Of a stretch of DNA of 64,000 nucleotides, positions 18,301 to 26,427 are shown piece after piece; within the stretch, counting starts at the first letter, position 1, and every line of letters starts with the position of its first letter. The DNA is from Caballeronia grimmiae. Its GTDB lineage: Bacteria > Pseudomonadota > Gammaproteobacteria > Burkholderiales > Burkholderiaceae. The stretch spans positions 22,789-86,788 of the forward strand of contig NZ_JFHE01000020.1 in NCBI RefSeq assembly GCF_000698555.1, in the 5' to 3' direction. The translations under genes were made by a program, and so were the position numbers. The notes under the pieces were generated by a model that saw only the letters and a program-made list of their open reading frames with translations, was not told where the DNA came from and did not search any database.

Positions 18301-20037
18301 ATGAATGAACTGATCCAGTCGCTTGGCGACATCGTTGGCAGCGCCTATGTCTTTACGGGCGCGACTGAAACGCGCCGCTTCCGCCAGGGCTATCGATACG
18401 GCGGCGGACCGGTGCTCGCCGCCATTCAGCCTGGCACGCTCGTCGAAATGTGGCGGGCATTGCAGGCGTGTCATCGTGCAAACGTCATCGTCATCTGTCA
18501 GGCGGCGAATACCGGACTGACCGGTGGATCGACGCCTGCGGCCGAGGGCTATGATCGCCCTGTCATCGTCATCAATACCATGCGCTTGCGCCGGCTCGAT
18601 CTCATTCGCAATGGCGAGCAGGTGATCTGTCAGCCGGGCGTGACGCTGGACCAGTTGGAAAAGCGCCTCAAGCCGCTCAAACGCGAGCCGCATTCGGTGA
18701 TCGGTTCGAGTTGCATCGGCGCATCGGTGACGGGTGGCGTGTGCAACAACTCGGGTGGCTCGCTGATTCGCCGCGGCCCTGCGTTCACTCAGCTTTCGAT
18801 ACATGCGCGCATCACCGCCGACGGCGAACTGAAGCTCGTCAATCATCTGGGAATCGATCTGGGCGCCTCCGCCGAAGCCATTCTCGCTCGTCTCGATGCA
18901 GGCGAATTGCCGGACAACATCCCTGAAGCCAACGGACTGCTTGCGTCCGATCACGAGTACGGCACGCATGTGCGCGACATCGCGGCATCGACGCCCGCGC
19001 GGTTCAACGCGGACCCGCGCCGTCTTTACGAAGCATCGGGGTCGGCCGGACATCTCGCGGTCTTCGCGCTGCGTCTCGATACCTTCCCCGCCGACGAACG
19101 GACGCAAGTGTTCTACATCGGCAGCAACGATCCAGCCGAGCTCGAAACGATTCGCCGCGACATTCTGGGCGGCTTCAGGAGCCTGCCTATCGCGGGTGAG
19201 TACATGCACCGCGGCGCGTTCGATATCAGCCGCCGCTACGGCAAGGACATGTACGTGTACATCCGCACCTTCGGCACCGACAAGGTGCCGCGTGCGTTCG
19301 CAGCAAAAAGCCGCTTCGATGGCTTTACCGAGAAGGCCGGACTCGGCAACGCGATCAGCGATCGGCTGTTACAGGCAGTAAGCCGGCTCTTGCCCGAACA
19401 TCTGCCGCGACGGCTCATCGAGTACCGCGACAGGTTCGAGCATCATCTGTTGCTCAAGATGGGTAACGACGGCGTGCAGGAAGCGCGAAGCTATCTGCAA
19501 GCGCGGTTTCCCACGCAACAGGGCGACTATTTCGAATGCACGGCGAAGGAAGGCGAAGCGGCGTTTCTCAACCGCTTCACCGTCGGCGGCGCGATGGTGC
19601 GGTATCGCGCGGTTCATCCCCGGACCGTCGAGGATATCGTCGCGCTCGATATTGCCCTGCCGCGCAACGCCACCGACTGGTTCGAACGGCTCCCGCAGGA
19701 GATTTCGAAGGACATCGAGTTTTCGATGTACTGCGGCCATTTCTTCTGCCATGTGCTGCATCAGGAATATCTGGTCAAGAAAGGCGTCGATTGCGATCGC
19801 ATCAAGGACGACATTCTTGCGCTGCTGGCTGCACGCGGCGCGGAGTATCCTGCCGAGCACAACGTGGGGCACTTGTACGAGGCGAAGGCGTCGCTCAAAC
19901 AGTTCTACGAGGAACTCGATCCGACTAACTCGTTCAATCCGGGCATCGGGAAGACGTCGCGGTTGTTCAAATGGGGGCAGTCGAATTATCGCTGTGCTTG
20001 CGAGTCCGATTGCGCGCCTGTGCAGCAGGCTGAATGA
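18301..20037 (+). CDS. dld: D-lactate dehydrogenase (quinone)
   Basis: 578 residues, near the 571 of E. coli Dld. An N-terminal PCMH FAD-binding domain (CQAANTGLTGGSTP near residue 62; SSCIGASVTGGVCNNSGG near 139) is followed by the Dld-specific membrane-association and C-terminal substrate domain (FFCHVLHQEYLVKKG; FNPGIGKTSR near the end). It oxidises D-lactate to pyruvate on the inner face of the membrane and reduces ubiquinone. Regulation is probably by the GntR gene just upstream. Confidence 0.92.
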   Translation: MNELIQSLGDIVGSAYVFTGATETRRFRQGYRYGGGPVLAAIQPGTLVEMWRALQACHRANVIVICQAANTGLTGGSTPAAEGYDRPVIVINTMRLRRLDLIRNGEQVICQPGVTLDQLEKRLKPLKREPHSVIGSSCIGASVTGGVCNNSGGSLIRRGPAFTQLSIHARITADGELKLVNHLGIDLGASAEAILARLDAGELPDNIPEANGLLASDHEYGTHVRDIAASTPARFNADPRRLYEASGSAGHLAVFALRLDTFPADERTQVFYIGSNDPAELETIRRDILGGFRSLPIAGEYMHRGAFDISRRYGKDMYVYIRTFGTDKVPRAFAAKSRFDGFTEKAGLGNAISDRLLQAVSRLLPEHLPRRLIEYRDRFEHHLLLKMGNDGVQEARSYLQARFPTQQGDYFECTAKEGEAAFLNRFTVGGAMVRYRAVHPRTVEDIVALDIALPRNATDWFERLPQEISKDIEFSMYCGHFFCHVLHQEYLVKKGVDCDRIKDDILALLAARGAEYPAEHNVGHLYEAKASLKQFYEELDPTNSFNPGIGKTSRLFKWGQSNYRCACESDCAPVQQAE

Positions 20038-20186
20038 GAGGCCGTGCGGCTGCCTTCAACGGGCGAAATCGCTGATCTTCGCAGACGTGGCACGCGTGGT
20101 CGTGATTCCGCCGCGCATCGAAAAGCGCCTTACTGAGGAGATATTTAAGGCGGCGGCGAATGAGAAGAAAATGTCACATCAGTAAC

Positions 20187-20216
20187 GGCCTGCTCATTTT
20201 ATCCAGTGAGCGGGCC
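20187..20216. terminator. Possible bidirectional hairpin between dld and the GntR gene
   Basis: GGCCTGCTCA (20187-20196) pairs with TGAGCGGGCC (20207-20216), 10 bp with one G-U pair and a T-rich loop. It lies between two convergent genes. No clear T-run follows on either strand, so it is only a candidate. Confidence 0.35.
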
Positions 20217-20244
20217 ATGTACAGCTATCGCAACGGCAGCGGCA

Positions 20245-20967
20245 TCACCGGGACATCACCGATTCGACCACAGCCATGATCTGCTTCGATGCGGTCTTGA
20301 CGTGCTCTTCGAGGAGCTTGGCGCCGAGCTTCGTATCGCGAGCCTTGCATGCCTTGATCAAAGCCATGTGCTCGTCATGCGACTGTTCCCGAACAGGCAC
20401 CTGTACCGCTTGAAACCGAAAATAGCGGTCACTGCGGTCGTGGAGCACGCGAAGCATCTGGAGCGTTATTTCTTTCTGAGCGGGCACGTAAAGCGTTTCG
20501 TGGAGACGCCAGTTAAGCTGCCCCCAAACGCCCGAGTCCGCTTTATCCATCTCTTTGACGAGACGCTCTGCTTTGCCGATCTCGGCATCGGTGATTCGCG
20601 GTATCGCTTCAGCGAAGATCCACGGTTCGAGTCGAAGCCGGATGTCGAAGGTTTCCTTCACCTCGCCGACCGACAGTTCCGCTACATAAGCGCCTTTATG
20701 CGGAACGCTGGTCAACAACCCTTCCGCAGTCAGTCGCGTAATCGCTTCGCGAATAGGCACACGGCTGACTCCGAGTTCGTCGGCAAGTGCCTCCTGCCGC
20801 AGTACTTCCCCGGGCGCGTATTCGCCGCTCAGAATGCGTTGCCGCACTGCAGTGGTCACCAGTTCGACTGTCGTGGGTCTGACGATCTTCCGCGTGCTCG
20901 CCTCTGAAAGAACGTCGCTTACGACGGGCGCTTCTTTGCTTCGACGTTTGGTGACAACCGGGGGCAT
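20245..20967 (-). CDS. GntR-family regulator, FCD type, of the hydroxyproline-like operon
   Basis: 240 residues. A winged helix (about 35-100, with EALADELGVSRVPIREAI) precedes an FCD domain. The start at 20967 (MPPVV) is preferred over a far upstream Met because the intervening residues look non-coding and would run through two GTATAC sites. It is the last gene of a minus-strand catabolic run, 79 bases after the amidohydrolase stop. Two TTGTATAC-type sites lie directly upstream and a similar site lies before the MFS gene at the head of the run, so it probably represses the whole operon and itself. Confidence 0.85.
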   Translation of the reverse strand: MPPVVTKRRSKEAPVVSDVLSEASTRKIVRPTTVELVTTAVRQRILSGEYAPGEVLRQEALADELGVSRVPIREAITRLTAEGLLTSVPHKGAYVAELSVGEVKETFDIRLRLEPWIFAEAIPRITDAEIGKAERLVKEMDKADSGVWGQLNWRLHETLYVPAQKEITLQMLRVLHDRSDRYFRFQAVQVPVREQSHDEHMALIKACKARDTKLGAKLLEEHVKTASKQIMAVVESVMSR

Positions 20968-20983
20968 GATGGTGGTTCTAATG

Positions 20984-20991
20984 TTGTATAC
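20984..20991. promoter_or_regulatory. Candidate GntR operator site 1
   Basis: TTGTATAC, extended to TTGTATACAG, one base from the perfect palindrome TTGTATACAA. It lies 17 bases upstream of the GntR start codon on the minus strand. Confidence 0.5.
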
Positions 20992-21021
20992 AGAAAACAT
21001 CGTACCACGGTGCTGCATGCG

Positions 21022-21029
21022 GTATACAA
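21022..21029. promoter_or_regulatory. Candidate GntR operator site 2
   Basis: GTATACAA, inverted relative to site 1, 38 bases away between equivalent positions. Both sites contain the hexamer GTATAC. Together they look like a paired operator controlling the regulator gene. Confidence 0.5.
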
Positions 21030-21046
21030 GATCCAGCGCCATGTTT

Positions 21047-22282
21047 TCACAGCAGTGTTTGGCGAACCCACGTTCCGTTTTTCATCACGCCGGACATCCG
21101 TTCGCCTTGACCCGTCAGGACGCTAATGTCCTTCAAAGGATCACCGTCGATTACAAGCAAGTCCGCGTAAGCACCAGCGCTCACTACGCCGAGTTTGCCC
21201 GGCTGGCCGACAATTTCAGCGCCGATGGCGGTGGCCTGACAAATCGTCTCGAACGCACCAAGAATCTCCGCGCGAATGGTGAGTTCGTCGTTTTGATATT
21301 GATGCATGTCGCCCAGCAGGTCGGTGCCGAGTCCCATCCTGACGCCGTGCCGCTTCAATAACTCCAGCGCCTTCAAGCCTTGCAGTCGGACGTTCTCGTT
21401 CTTGACCAAGGCGCTCTCGGCGACGCCCGCTTTCGCGCCGACCTTGCTCATTGCGTCATAAGTAACGAGCGTCGGGACCGCGAATGCGCCGTGTTCAGCC
21501 ATGATGTCGGCGGCTTCATCGTCGATCAGATTGCCGTGCTCGATAGTGCGAACCCCGAGCTTGACCACGCGAGAGATGGCTTTGCCCGTGTAGGCGTGCG
21601 CCATCACGTACGTCTGGTGCGACGCGGCTTCCTCCACGATTGCTTTCACCTCATCGACCGAGAACTGGAGGTTGCCGATCGGGTCTGTCGGCGATGCGAC
21701 GCCGCCCGACGCCATGATCTTGATGTGATGCGCGCCCGCCCGCATTTCTTCGCGCACTGCCTTGCGAACATCGTCGACGCCGTCAACGATGCGGCCAATC
21801 GCTCCGAGGTTGCGATGGCATCCGCAGGGGTCCGGATCCGAATTGTCGAAGCGCTCCCGAAAATCTCCGTGCCCGCCCGTCTGCGATAGCGCCTTGCCTG
21901 CAACGAAAAGCCGTGGCCCGGCGATGACGCCCTCTTCGATCGCGCGGGAGAGCGCGTAGTCGGCGCCACCGGCATCGCGAACCGTCGTGAAGCCGCGATT
22001 CAGCATGCCGCTGAGAATGGGGACCGCGCGAAGCACGGCAAACGTATTGGGCAAACGGCCGTTGTTGCCAAGGTGCGCGACCGATGCAATGACGTGCGCG
22101 TGGCAATCGATCATGCCGGGCATCACGGTCTTGCCGCCAACATCGATGACCTGCGCACCTTCGATCGATACAGGCTCGCGCGTGACTTCCTTGATGAGTT
22201 CTCCGTCAACGACGATCGAATAATGCGCGTGATCGTTTTCGTGATTGACGTCGAGTACGCGTGCGTTCTTCAGGACCAGCAT
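21047..22282 (-). CDS. metal-dependent amidohydrolase, Xaa-Pro dipeptidase-like
   Basis: 411 residues of the amidohydrolase superfamily. Metal motifs are HxH at His61/His63 (DCHAHV), a carboxylated-Lys candidate in HIKIMASGG, His in MAHAYTG and IEHGN, and Asp in GTDLLG. The composite-barrel ends (VLKNARVLDV, LLVIDGDPL) match the imidazolonepropionase/prolidase-like branch, which cleaves N-acyl or Xaa-Pro-type dipeptides. Beside a hydroxyproline epimerase it could release imino acids from dipeptides. It is minus-strand, 44 bases after the epimerase gene. Confidence 0.78.
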   Translation of the reverse strand: MLVLKNARVLDVNHENDHAHYSIVVDGELIKEVTREPVSIEGAQVIDVGGKTVMPGMIDCHAHVIASVAHLGNNGRLPNTFAVLRAVPILSGMLNRGFTTVRDAGGADYALSRAIEEGVIAGPRLFVAGKALSQTGGHGDFRERFDNSDPDPCGCHRNLGAIGRIVDGVDDVRKAVREEMRAGAHHIKIMASGGVASPTDPIGNLQFSVDEVKAIVEEAASHQTYVMAHAYTGKAISRVVKLGVRTIEHGNLIDDEAADIMAEHGAFAVPTLVTYDAMSKVGAKAGVAESALVKNENVRLQGLKALELLKRHGVRMGLGTDLLGDMHQYQNDELTIRAEILGAFETICQATAIGAEIVGQPGKLGVVSAGAYADLLVIDGDPLKDISVLTGQGERMSGVMKNGTWVRQTLL

Positions 22283-22326
22283 GTGATATCCCCAAAGTGG
22301 AGGCGCGGCAAAGCCGCGTCGTTTCG

Positions 22327-23325
22327 CTACTTGAGCAGGAAGCCCTTCGCCAAAGGATCGCGATCGTCGACGAAGATGGTGTTATGGCCCGTTACGCGCG
22401 CCCAGCCTTCGATACTGGGGACGATGGCGTCGAACGTACCGACCTTTGTCGCCGACTCGGGAACGCCCGTGAATAGCGTGCCGATGATGCTCTCGTGCAC
22501 GAAGCGCTCGCCGATAGCGAGTCTCCCCTTCCCGACGAGATGAGCCATGCGCGCCGATGTGCCCGTCCCACACGGCGAACGGTCGATCGCCTTGTCACCG
22601 TAGAACACGGCATTGCGTGCGTGTGCGCTCGCGACCGTAGGCTCGCCGGTCCACATGACATGGCTCAAGCCACGGATTGCAGGGGTTTCCGGGTGAACGA
22701 ACTCGTACTTCTCGTTGGCCTTCTGACGAAGAATCGGGCTTAACCGCTGTATGTCCGACGGCTTGAGCGTATGAAGGACAGCGTAGTTGTTTTGCGGTTC
22801 GATGATCGCGTAGAAGTTTCCGCCGTAAGCGACATCGAACCTGACCTCTCCCAACCCATCCACTTCCACGGACAAATTCGTGGAGTGAAGAAACGACGGA
22901 ACGTTAATGAGTTGCACTGAGTCGACGTGCTCACCATCCATCTTGTATCTTGCGACGACAACGCCCGCTGGCGTATCGAGCTTCAGCACTCCGGCTTCTT
23001 TCGGGCGAACGAGGCCATGCTCGATAGCCGATGTCACCGTGCCGATCGTGCCGTGGCCGCACATCGGCAAGCACCCGCTCACCTCGATGAACAGAATCGC
23101 AACGTCGCAATCGGGGCGAGTCGGCGGATAGAGAATGCTGCCCGACATGACATCGTGACCGCGAGGCTCGAACATGAGGGACGTGCGAATCCAGTCGAAC
23201 TCGCGTTCGAAGTGGGATCGCCGTTCGATCATGTTCGCCCCTTCGAGCTGCGGCGCGCCTCCCGCAACGACGCGCACAGGATTCCCGCATGTATGTCCGT
23301 CGATGCAGAAGAAGGTCGATTTCAT
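22327..23325 (-). CDS. 4-hydroxyproline 2-epimerase (proline racemase family)
   Basis: 332 residues. Both catalytic cysteines of the family are present: Cys89 in MCGHGTIG and Cys252 in SPCGTGTSA. The Cys/Cys pair argues for epimerase or racemase and against the trans-3-hydroxyproline dehydratase branch, which has Thr at the second site. The likely reaction is trans-4-hydroxy-L-proline to cis-4-hydroxy-D-proline. The start at 23325 (MKSTFF) is chosen since the family begins there. Neighbouring DadA-like and DapA-like genes complete the expected next two steps. Confidence 0.85.
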   Translation of the reverse strand: MKSTFFCIDGHTCGNPVRVVAGGAPQLEGANMIERRSHFEREFDWIRTSLMFEPRGHDVMSGSILYPPTRPDCDVAILFIEVSGCLPMCGHGTIGTVTSAIEHGLVRPKEAGVLKLDTPAGVVVARYKMDGEHVDSVQLINVPSFLHSTNLSVEVDGLGEVRFDVAYGGNFYAIIEPQNNYAVLHTLKPSDIQRLSPILRQKANEKYEFVHPETPAIRGLSHVMWTGEPTVASAHARNAVFYGDKAIDRSPCGTGTSARMAHLVGKGRLAIGERFVHESIIGTLFTGVPESATKVGTFDAIVPSIEGWARVTGHNTIFVDDRDPLAKGFLLK

Positions 23326-23393
23326 CACTCGGTTCCGTCGTGGATCTGTCGATAGTGGCCTGGCAATGCAAAGCACATCGCCAGGCTTGAAGA

Positions 23394-24296
23394 TTACTTC
23401 GAAAGCGAGCGCAGATCGGCCATCGTCTTTTCAACGATAGCGACGACCTTCTGACGTTCATCACCTTCGAGCTTCAGACGCGGAGCCTTCACGTTCTCGG
23501 AATAACCGGCGGTAATGTTCTCGGCCAGCTTGATGTACTGCACCAGCTTGACGTGCGTGTCGAGATGGAACAAGTGAATCAATACGCGATACAGCTTGCG
23601 CGCTTGCTCGTAGTTTCCGGCCACCGCCAGGTCGATAAGCTCGACCGATTCCTTCGGAACCGCGTTCGCCATGCCGGACACCCAGCACTTGGCACCGAGC
23701 GCAACGGACTCGAGCACGAGGTCATCCACACCGCACACCACGTTCAGGCGGCCTTCGAAGCGGCTGAGCAGGTCGGTCACGCGCGTCGTGTCGTACGACT
23801 CTTCCTTGATGGCCGTGATGGTCGGCTCTTCGAGCAGTTCGGCGACGACATCAGGCGTTAGGTCGACGCCATAGCCGCGCGGGTTGTTGTACAGCATGAT
23901 TTCAAGCTTCGAAGCCTTCGCGATGGTCTTGTAGAACGCGATGGTTTCACGGTTCTCCGACTTGTACGTGAGGCCCGGGAACACCATCAGGCCTTGCACG
24001 CCGAGCGCTTCGGCGTCTTTCGCGTACTGCACTGCGGCTGCCGTGTTCGTTTCCGCCAGACCGGAGATCACCGGCACGCGACCGTTAATGGTTTCGATGG
24101 CAATTCTCAGGACGGTTCGCTTTTCTTCGGGCGTGAGTTGCGCGTTCTCGCCGACCATGCCCATCATGACGACGCCGCTCACGCCGTTTTCAACGAGGCG
24201 ATTCAAACCTGCCTTGATTGCTTCGTGATCGAGCGAGCCATCGTCTTTCAGCTTCGTCGTCACTGCGGGGAAAACGCCTTTCCAATTCACTGCCAT
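23394..24296 (-). CDS. DapA-family aldolase/deaminase (likely pyrroline-4-hydroxy-2-carboxylate deaminase)
   Basis: 300 residues, a TIM barrel of the dihydrodipicolinate synthase/N-acetylneuraminate lyase family. The Schiff-base Lys164 is in TAIKEESYD, the proton-relay Tyr136 in LYNNPRG, and the GEN motif of the substrate loop is in GMVGENAQL. DapA for lysine synthesis would normally have GTTGE at that point. In hydroxyproline clusters the DapA-like enzyme converts pyrroline-4-hydroxy-2-carboxylate to 2-oxoglutarate semialdehyde, which fits the neighbours. No 2-oxoglutarate semialdehyde dehydrogenase is in the run. Confidence 0.82.
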   Translation of the reverse strand: MAVNWKGVFPAVTTKLKDDGSLDHEAIKAGLNRLVENGVSGVVMMGMVGENAQLTPEEKRTVLRIAIETINGRVPVISGLAETNTAAAVQYAKDAEALGVQGLMVFPGLTYKSENRETIAFYKTIAKASKLEIMLYNNPRGYGVDLTPDVVAELLEEPTITAIKEESYDTTRVTDLLSRFEGRLNVVCGVDDLVLESVALGAKCWVSGMANAVPKESVELIDLAVAGNYEQARKLYRVLIHLFHLDTHVKLVQYIKLAENITAGYSENVKAPRLKLEGDERQKVVAIVEKTMADLRSLSK

Positions 24297-24359
24297 GACA
24301 CACCTCTTGATTAAGTAGTGCGGGATTCCCGCTGGTAGATAGAGGTCGCGGGGACCCCG

Positions 24360-25634
24360 TCAATGTCGAAAGCGACTAATCGAGTAAGGCTCGAGGTTGA
24401 TTCCGGGTGTTCGGTTGGCAAGCAGATCCGCGACGAGCGCGCCCGTGGTTGCCGATTGCGTAAGACCAAGGTGACCGTGACCAAACGCGTAAATCACTGA
24501 CGACGCGTGCGGTGAACGGCCGATCACCGGAAGCGAATCGGGCGTGGCTGGCCGATGACCCATCCACTTGACCGCGCCTGCGTCGTTGATGCCGGGCAGG
24601 AAGCGCTTGCCGAGTTCGAGCAGCGCATCGCTGCGCTTGTAGTTCGGCGGCGCTTTCAATCCCGCGAACTCGGCAGCTCCGCCAATGCGGATGCCGATGT
24701 CGAGCGGAGTGGCGACGAACTTGCGTTCCGCAAAAATGACTTCACGCGACAGGCTAATCCCATGCGCGGGCAACGTCGTGTTATAGCCCCGCTCGCTGTC
24801 CAGCAGGACACGGTCGCCGATGGACTCCGCCAGTGCAGCGGACCACGCACCCGTTGCGACTACGATTCGACGTCCGTTGATGCGCTCTCCCGCTTCCGTG
24901 ACTGCGGCCGGGGCAAGCGAATCCGACACGTCGAGGTTCTTCACCGTGCCCGTGACGAAGCTGGCGCCGAGCGATCGAACGCGGTCACGCAACAGCGTCA
25001 CGAGCCGCTTCGGATCACCGATGTGCGACCAGTCTTCGAGAAACACGCCGTGCCGGAACACCGGTGCAAGCGACGGTTCGCATTCGCGAATTTCTGCCTC
25101 CGACATGGCATGCCAGCGCACGCCCAGCTCACGCTTGAATTCCCACTCGTGCTGATCCGCGGCGAAGGCCTCGTCGGTTTCATAGACCGTCATCGCACCG
25201 CGACGGTAGAAGCTGTCCATCGCTCCGATGTCTTCGAACATCGGCACGATGTCGTCGTACACGCGATTGTTCAGTTGCGCCAGCGCCAGCGAGATGGCCC
25301 GGAAGCGGTCCTTGTTCGCGCAACGCTGAAACGCCATGAACCACGGCAACGCCGACGGCAGGTGCTTCCAGTCGAGCGACAACGGGCCCAAGGGGTCGAA
25401 GAGCCACTTCAAAGCCTTCGCGTACATCCCGCTCACTGCGATCGGCGTGCATTCCGTCACCGCGATGCCGCCTGCGTTCCCGTGCGACGTGCGGTCACCT
25501 TCGAAGTCGCGGTCCACTAGCGTGACGGTCGCGCCATCGCGCAGCGCCGACCATGCACAGGATAGGCCGACAATTCCGCTTCCGATTACGACCACGTCGG
25601 AAACCTTCTGTGAGTTTTGAGCTTGCTGAGTCAT
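24360..25634 (-). CDS. FAD-dependent D-amino acid dehydrogenase (DadA-like; D-hydroxyproline oxidation)
   Basis: 424 residues. The dinucleotide motif VVVIGSGIVGLSCAW is at about 14-28, followed by TLVDRD and SHGNAGGIA, typical of DadA-like flavoproteins. The C-terminal FAD contact is in FGHGHLGLTQS. It likely oxidises cis-4-hydroxy-D-proline or another D-amino acid to the cyclic imine and passes electrons to the quinone pool. It is a single-chain type, not the multi-subunit LhpBEF type. It is followed on the minus strand, after 63 bases, by the DapA-like gene. Confidence 0.85.
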   Translation of the reverse strand: MTQQAQNSQKVSDVVVIGSGIVGLSCAWSALRDGATVTLVDRDFEGDRTSHGNAGGIAVTECTPIAVSGMYAKALKWLFDPLGPLSLDWKHLPSALPWFMAFQRCANKDRFRAISLALAQLNNRVYDDIVPMFEDIGAMDSFYRRGAMTVYETDEAFAADQHEWEFKRELGVRWHAMSEAEIRECEPSLAPVFRHGVFLEDWSHIGDPKRLVTLLRDRVRSLGASFVTGTVKNLDVSDSLAPAAVTEAGERINGRRIVVATGAWSAALAESIGDRVLLDSERGYNTTLPAHGISLSREVIFAERKFVATPLDIGIRIGGAAEFAGLKAPPNYKRSDALLELGKRFLPGINDAGAVKWMGHRPATPDSLPVIGRSPHASSVIYAFGHGHLGLTQSATTGALVADLLANRTPGINLEPYSISRFRH

Positions 25635-25691
25635 TTCGTGAGTTGAGATTGCCCGGCCAGGCAGCGTAATCGCCGCCCGGCGTTGCCATGC

Positions 25692-25847
25692 TTACTTTGA
25701 GCCAAGCACCGTCTGGGGCTTCCATTGCGCGTTCTCGCACTTGTAGACGGTAATGATTGCGTCGCGCAGGTCGCCGTACTGGTCATAGGCGAAGTGGTCG
25801 CTCGTCACGCCCTTCATGTCGGTTTTGGCGAGCACGTCTGTCAATCC
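25692..25847 (-). pseudogene. C-terminal remnant of a LivJ/LivK-type binding protein
   Basis: About 50 codons in one frame, bounded upstream by an in-frame TAG, read LTDVLAKTDMKGVTSDHF then YDQYGDLRDAIITVYK and end GSK-TAA. This is the C-terminal end of branched-chain amino-acid ABC periplasmic binding proteins (pattern D..GD...A..T.Y). The first about 320 residues are missing. It lies between the GAF gene and the oxidase gene, on the same strand. Confidence 0.72.
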
Positions 25848-25872
25848 ACTTTTCTACGCAGAGCACCTACCC

Positions 25873-26418
25873 TCACACTTGCTCCATGAATTCGGGGTCC
25901 GGCATGCCGCGCAGACGGACCGCTTCTTCTTCGAGCGTCGAAGCTGCGAGTTGTCCAAAGACCAGCGCGAGCTCCTGGTCGGCATGGTCGTACTTGCCGG
26001 CGGCATCGAGGAGATTGAGAGTCCCTACCGTCACGCCCCGCCTGCGCACCGGAATGTTCAGCACGCTCTCGCAGCCGATGGACCACAAGACCTCATACTC
26101 CGAGAACACCGATTTGATGTCCTCGCGCGTCGAGCCAATCAAAATCTCGCCGCGTTGAAGAACCTGCTGCGTCCAACGGCTCTGAGTCACGCGTTTGATG
26201 CCGCCTATTGGATTGATGTCCAGCCGATTGCTATACAGCCGGCAGAGTCGACTCGAATCAGCGTCGTAGGCCAGCACCGTGAAGAGTCTTTGACCGAATA
26301 CTTCAGTCAGAGATCGTTCGAGTTCGCTCCAGAACGCCTGATTTGAGCGACCCGTCTGCAGTGCTCCAGCAACGCGCTTGATCGCTGACAGTTCCACCAA
26401 TCCCTGCTCTGGCTTCAT
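25873..26418 (-). CDS. GAF-domain protein
   Basis: 181 residues forming almost only a GAF domain (about 40-170: FTVLAYDAD, SVLNIPVRRRG, GTLNLLDAAG). It lacks output domains such as kinase, GGDEF or HTH. It is coupled to the MFS gene (9-base gap, ribosome site AAGGGG). It may sense a small ligand or redox state for the pathway, as a free adaptor. Its C-terminus ends 25 bases before the LivJ remnant. Confidence 0.75.
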   Translation of the reverse strand: MKPEQGLVELSAIKRVAGALQTGRSNQAFWSELERSLTEVFGQRLFTVLAYDADSSRLCRLYSNRLDINPIGGIKRVTQSRWTQQVLQRGEILIGSTREDIKSVFSEYEVLWSIGCESVLNIPVRRRGVTVGTLNLLDAAGKYDHADQELALVFGQLAASTLEEEAVRLRGMPDPEFMEQV

Positions 26419-26427
26419 ACGTTCCCC

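Noticed and set aside
23394..24296. DapA-like protein as lysine-pathway dihydrodipicolinate synthase
   Set aside because: The substrate loop lacks the usual GTTGE and the gene lies in a catabolic operon with an epimerase and a D-amino-acid oxidase.
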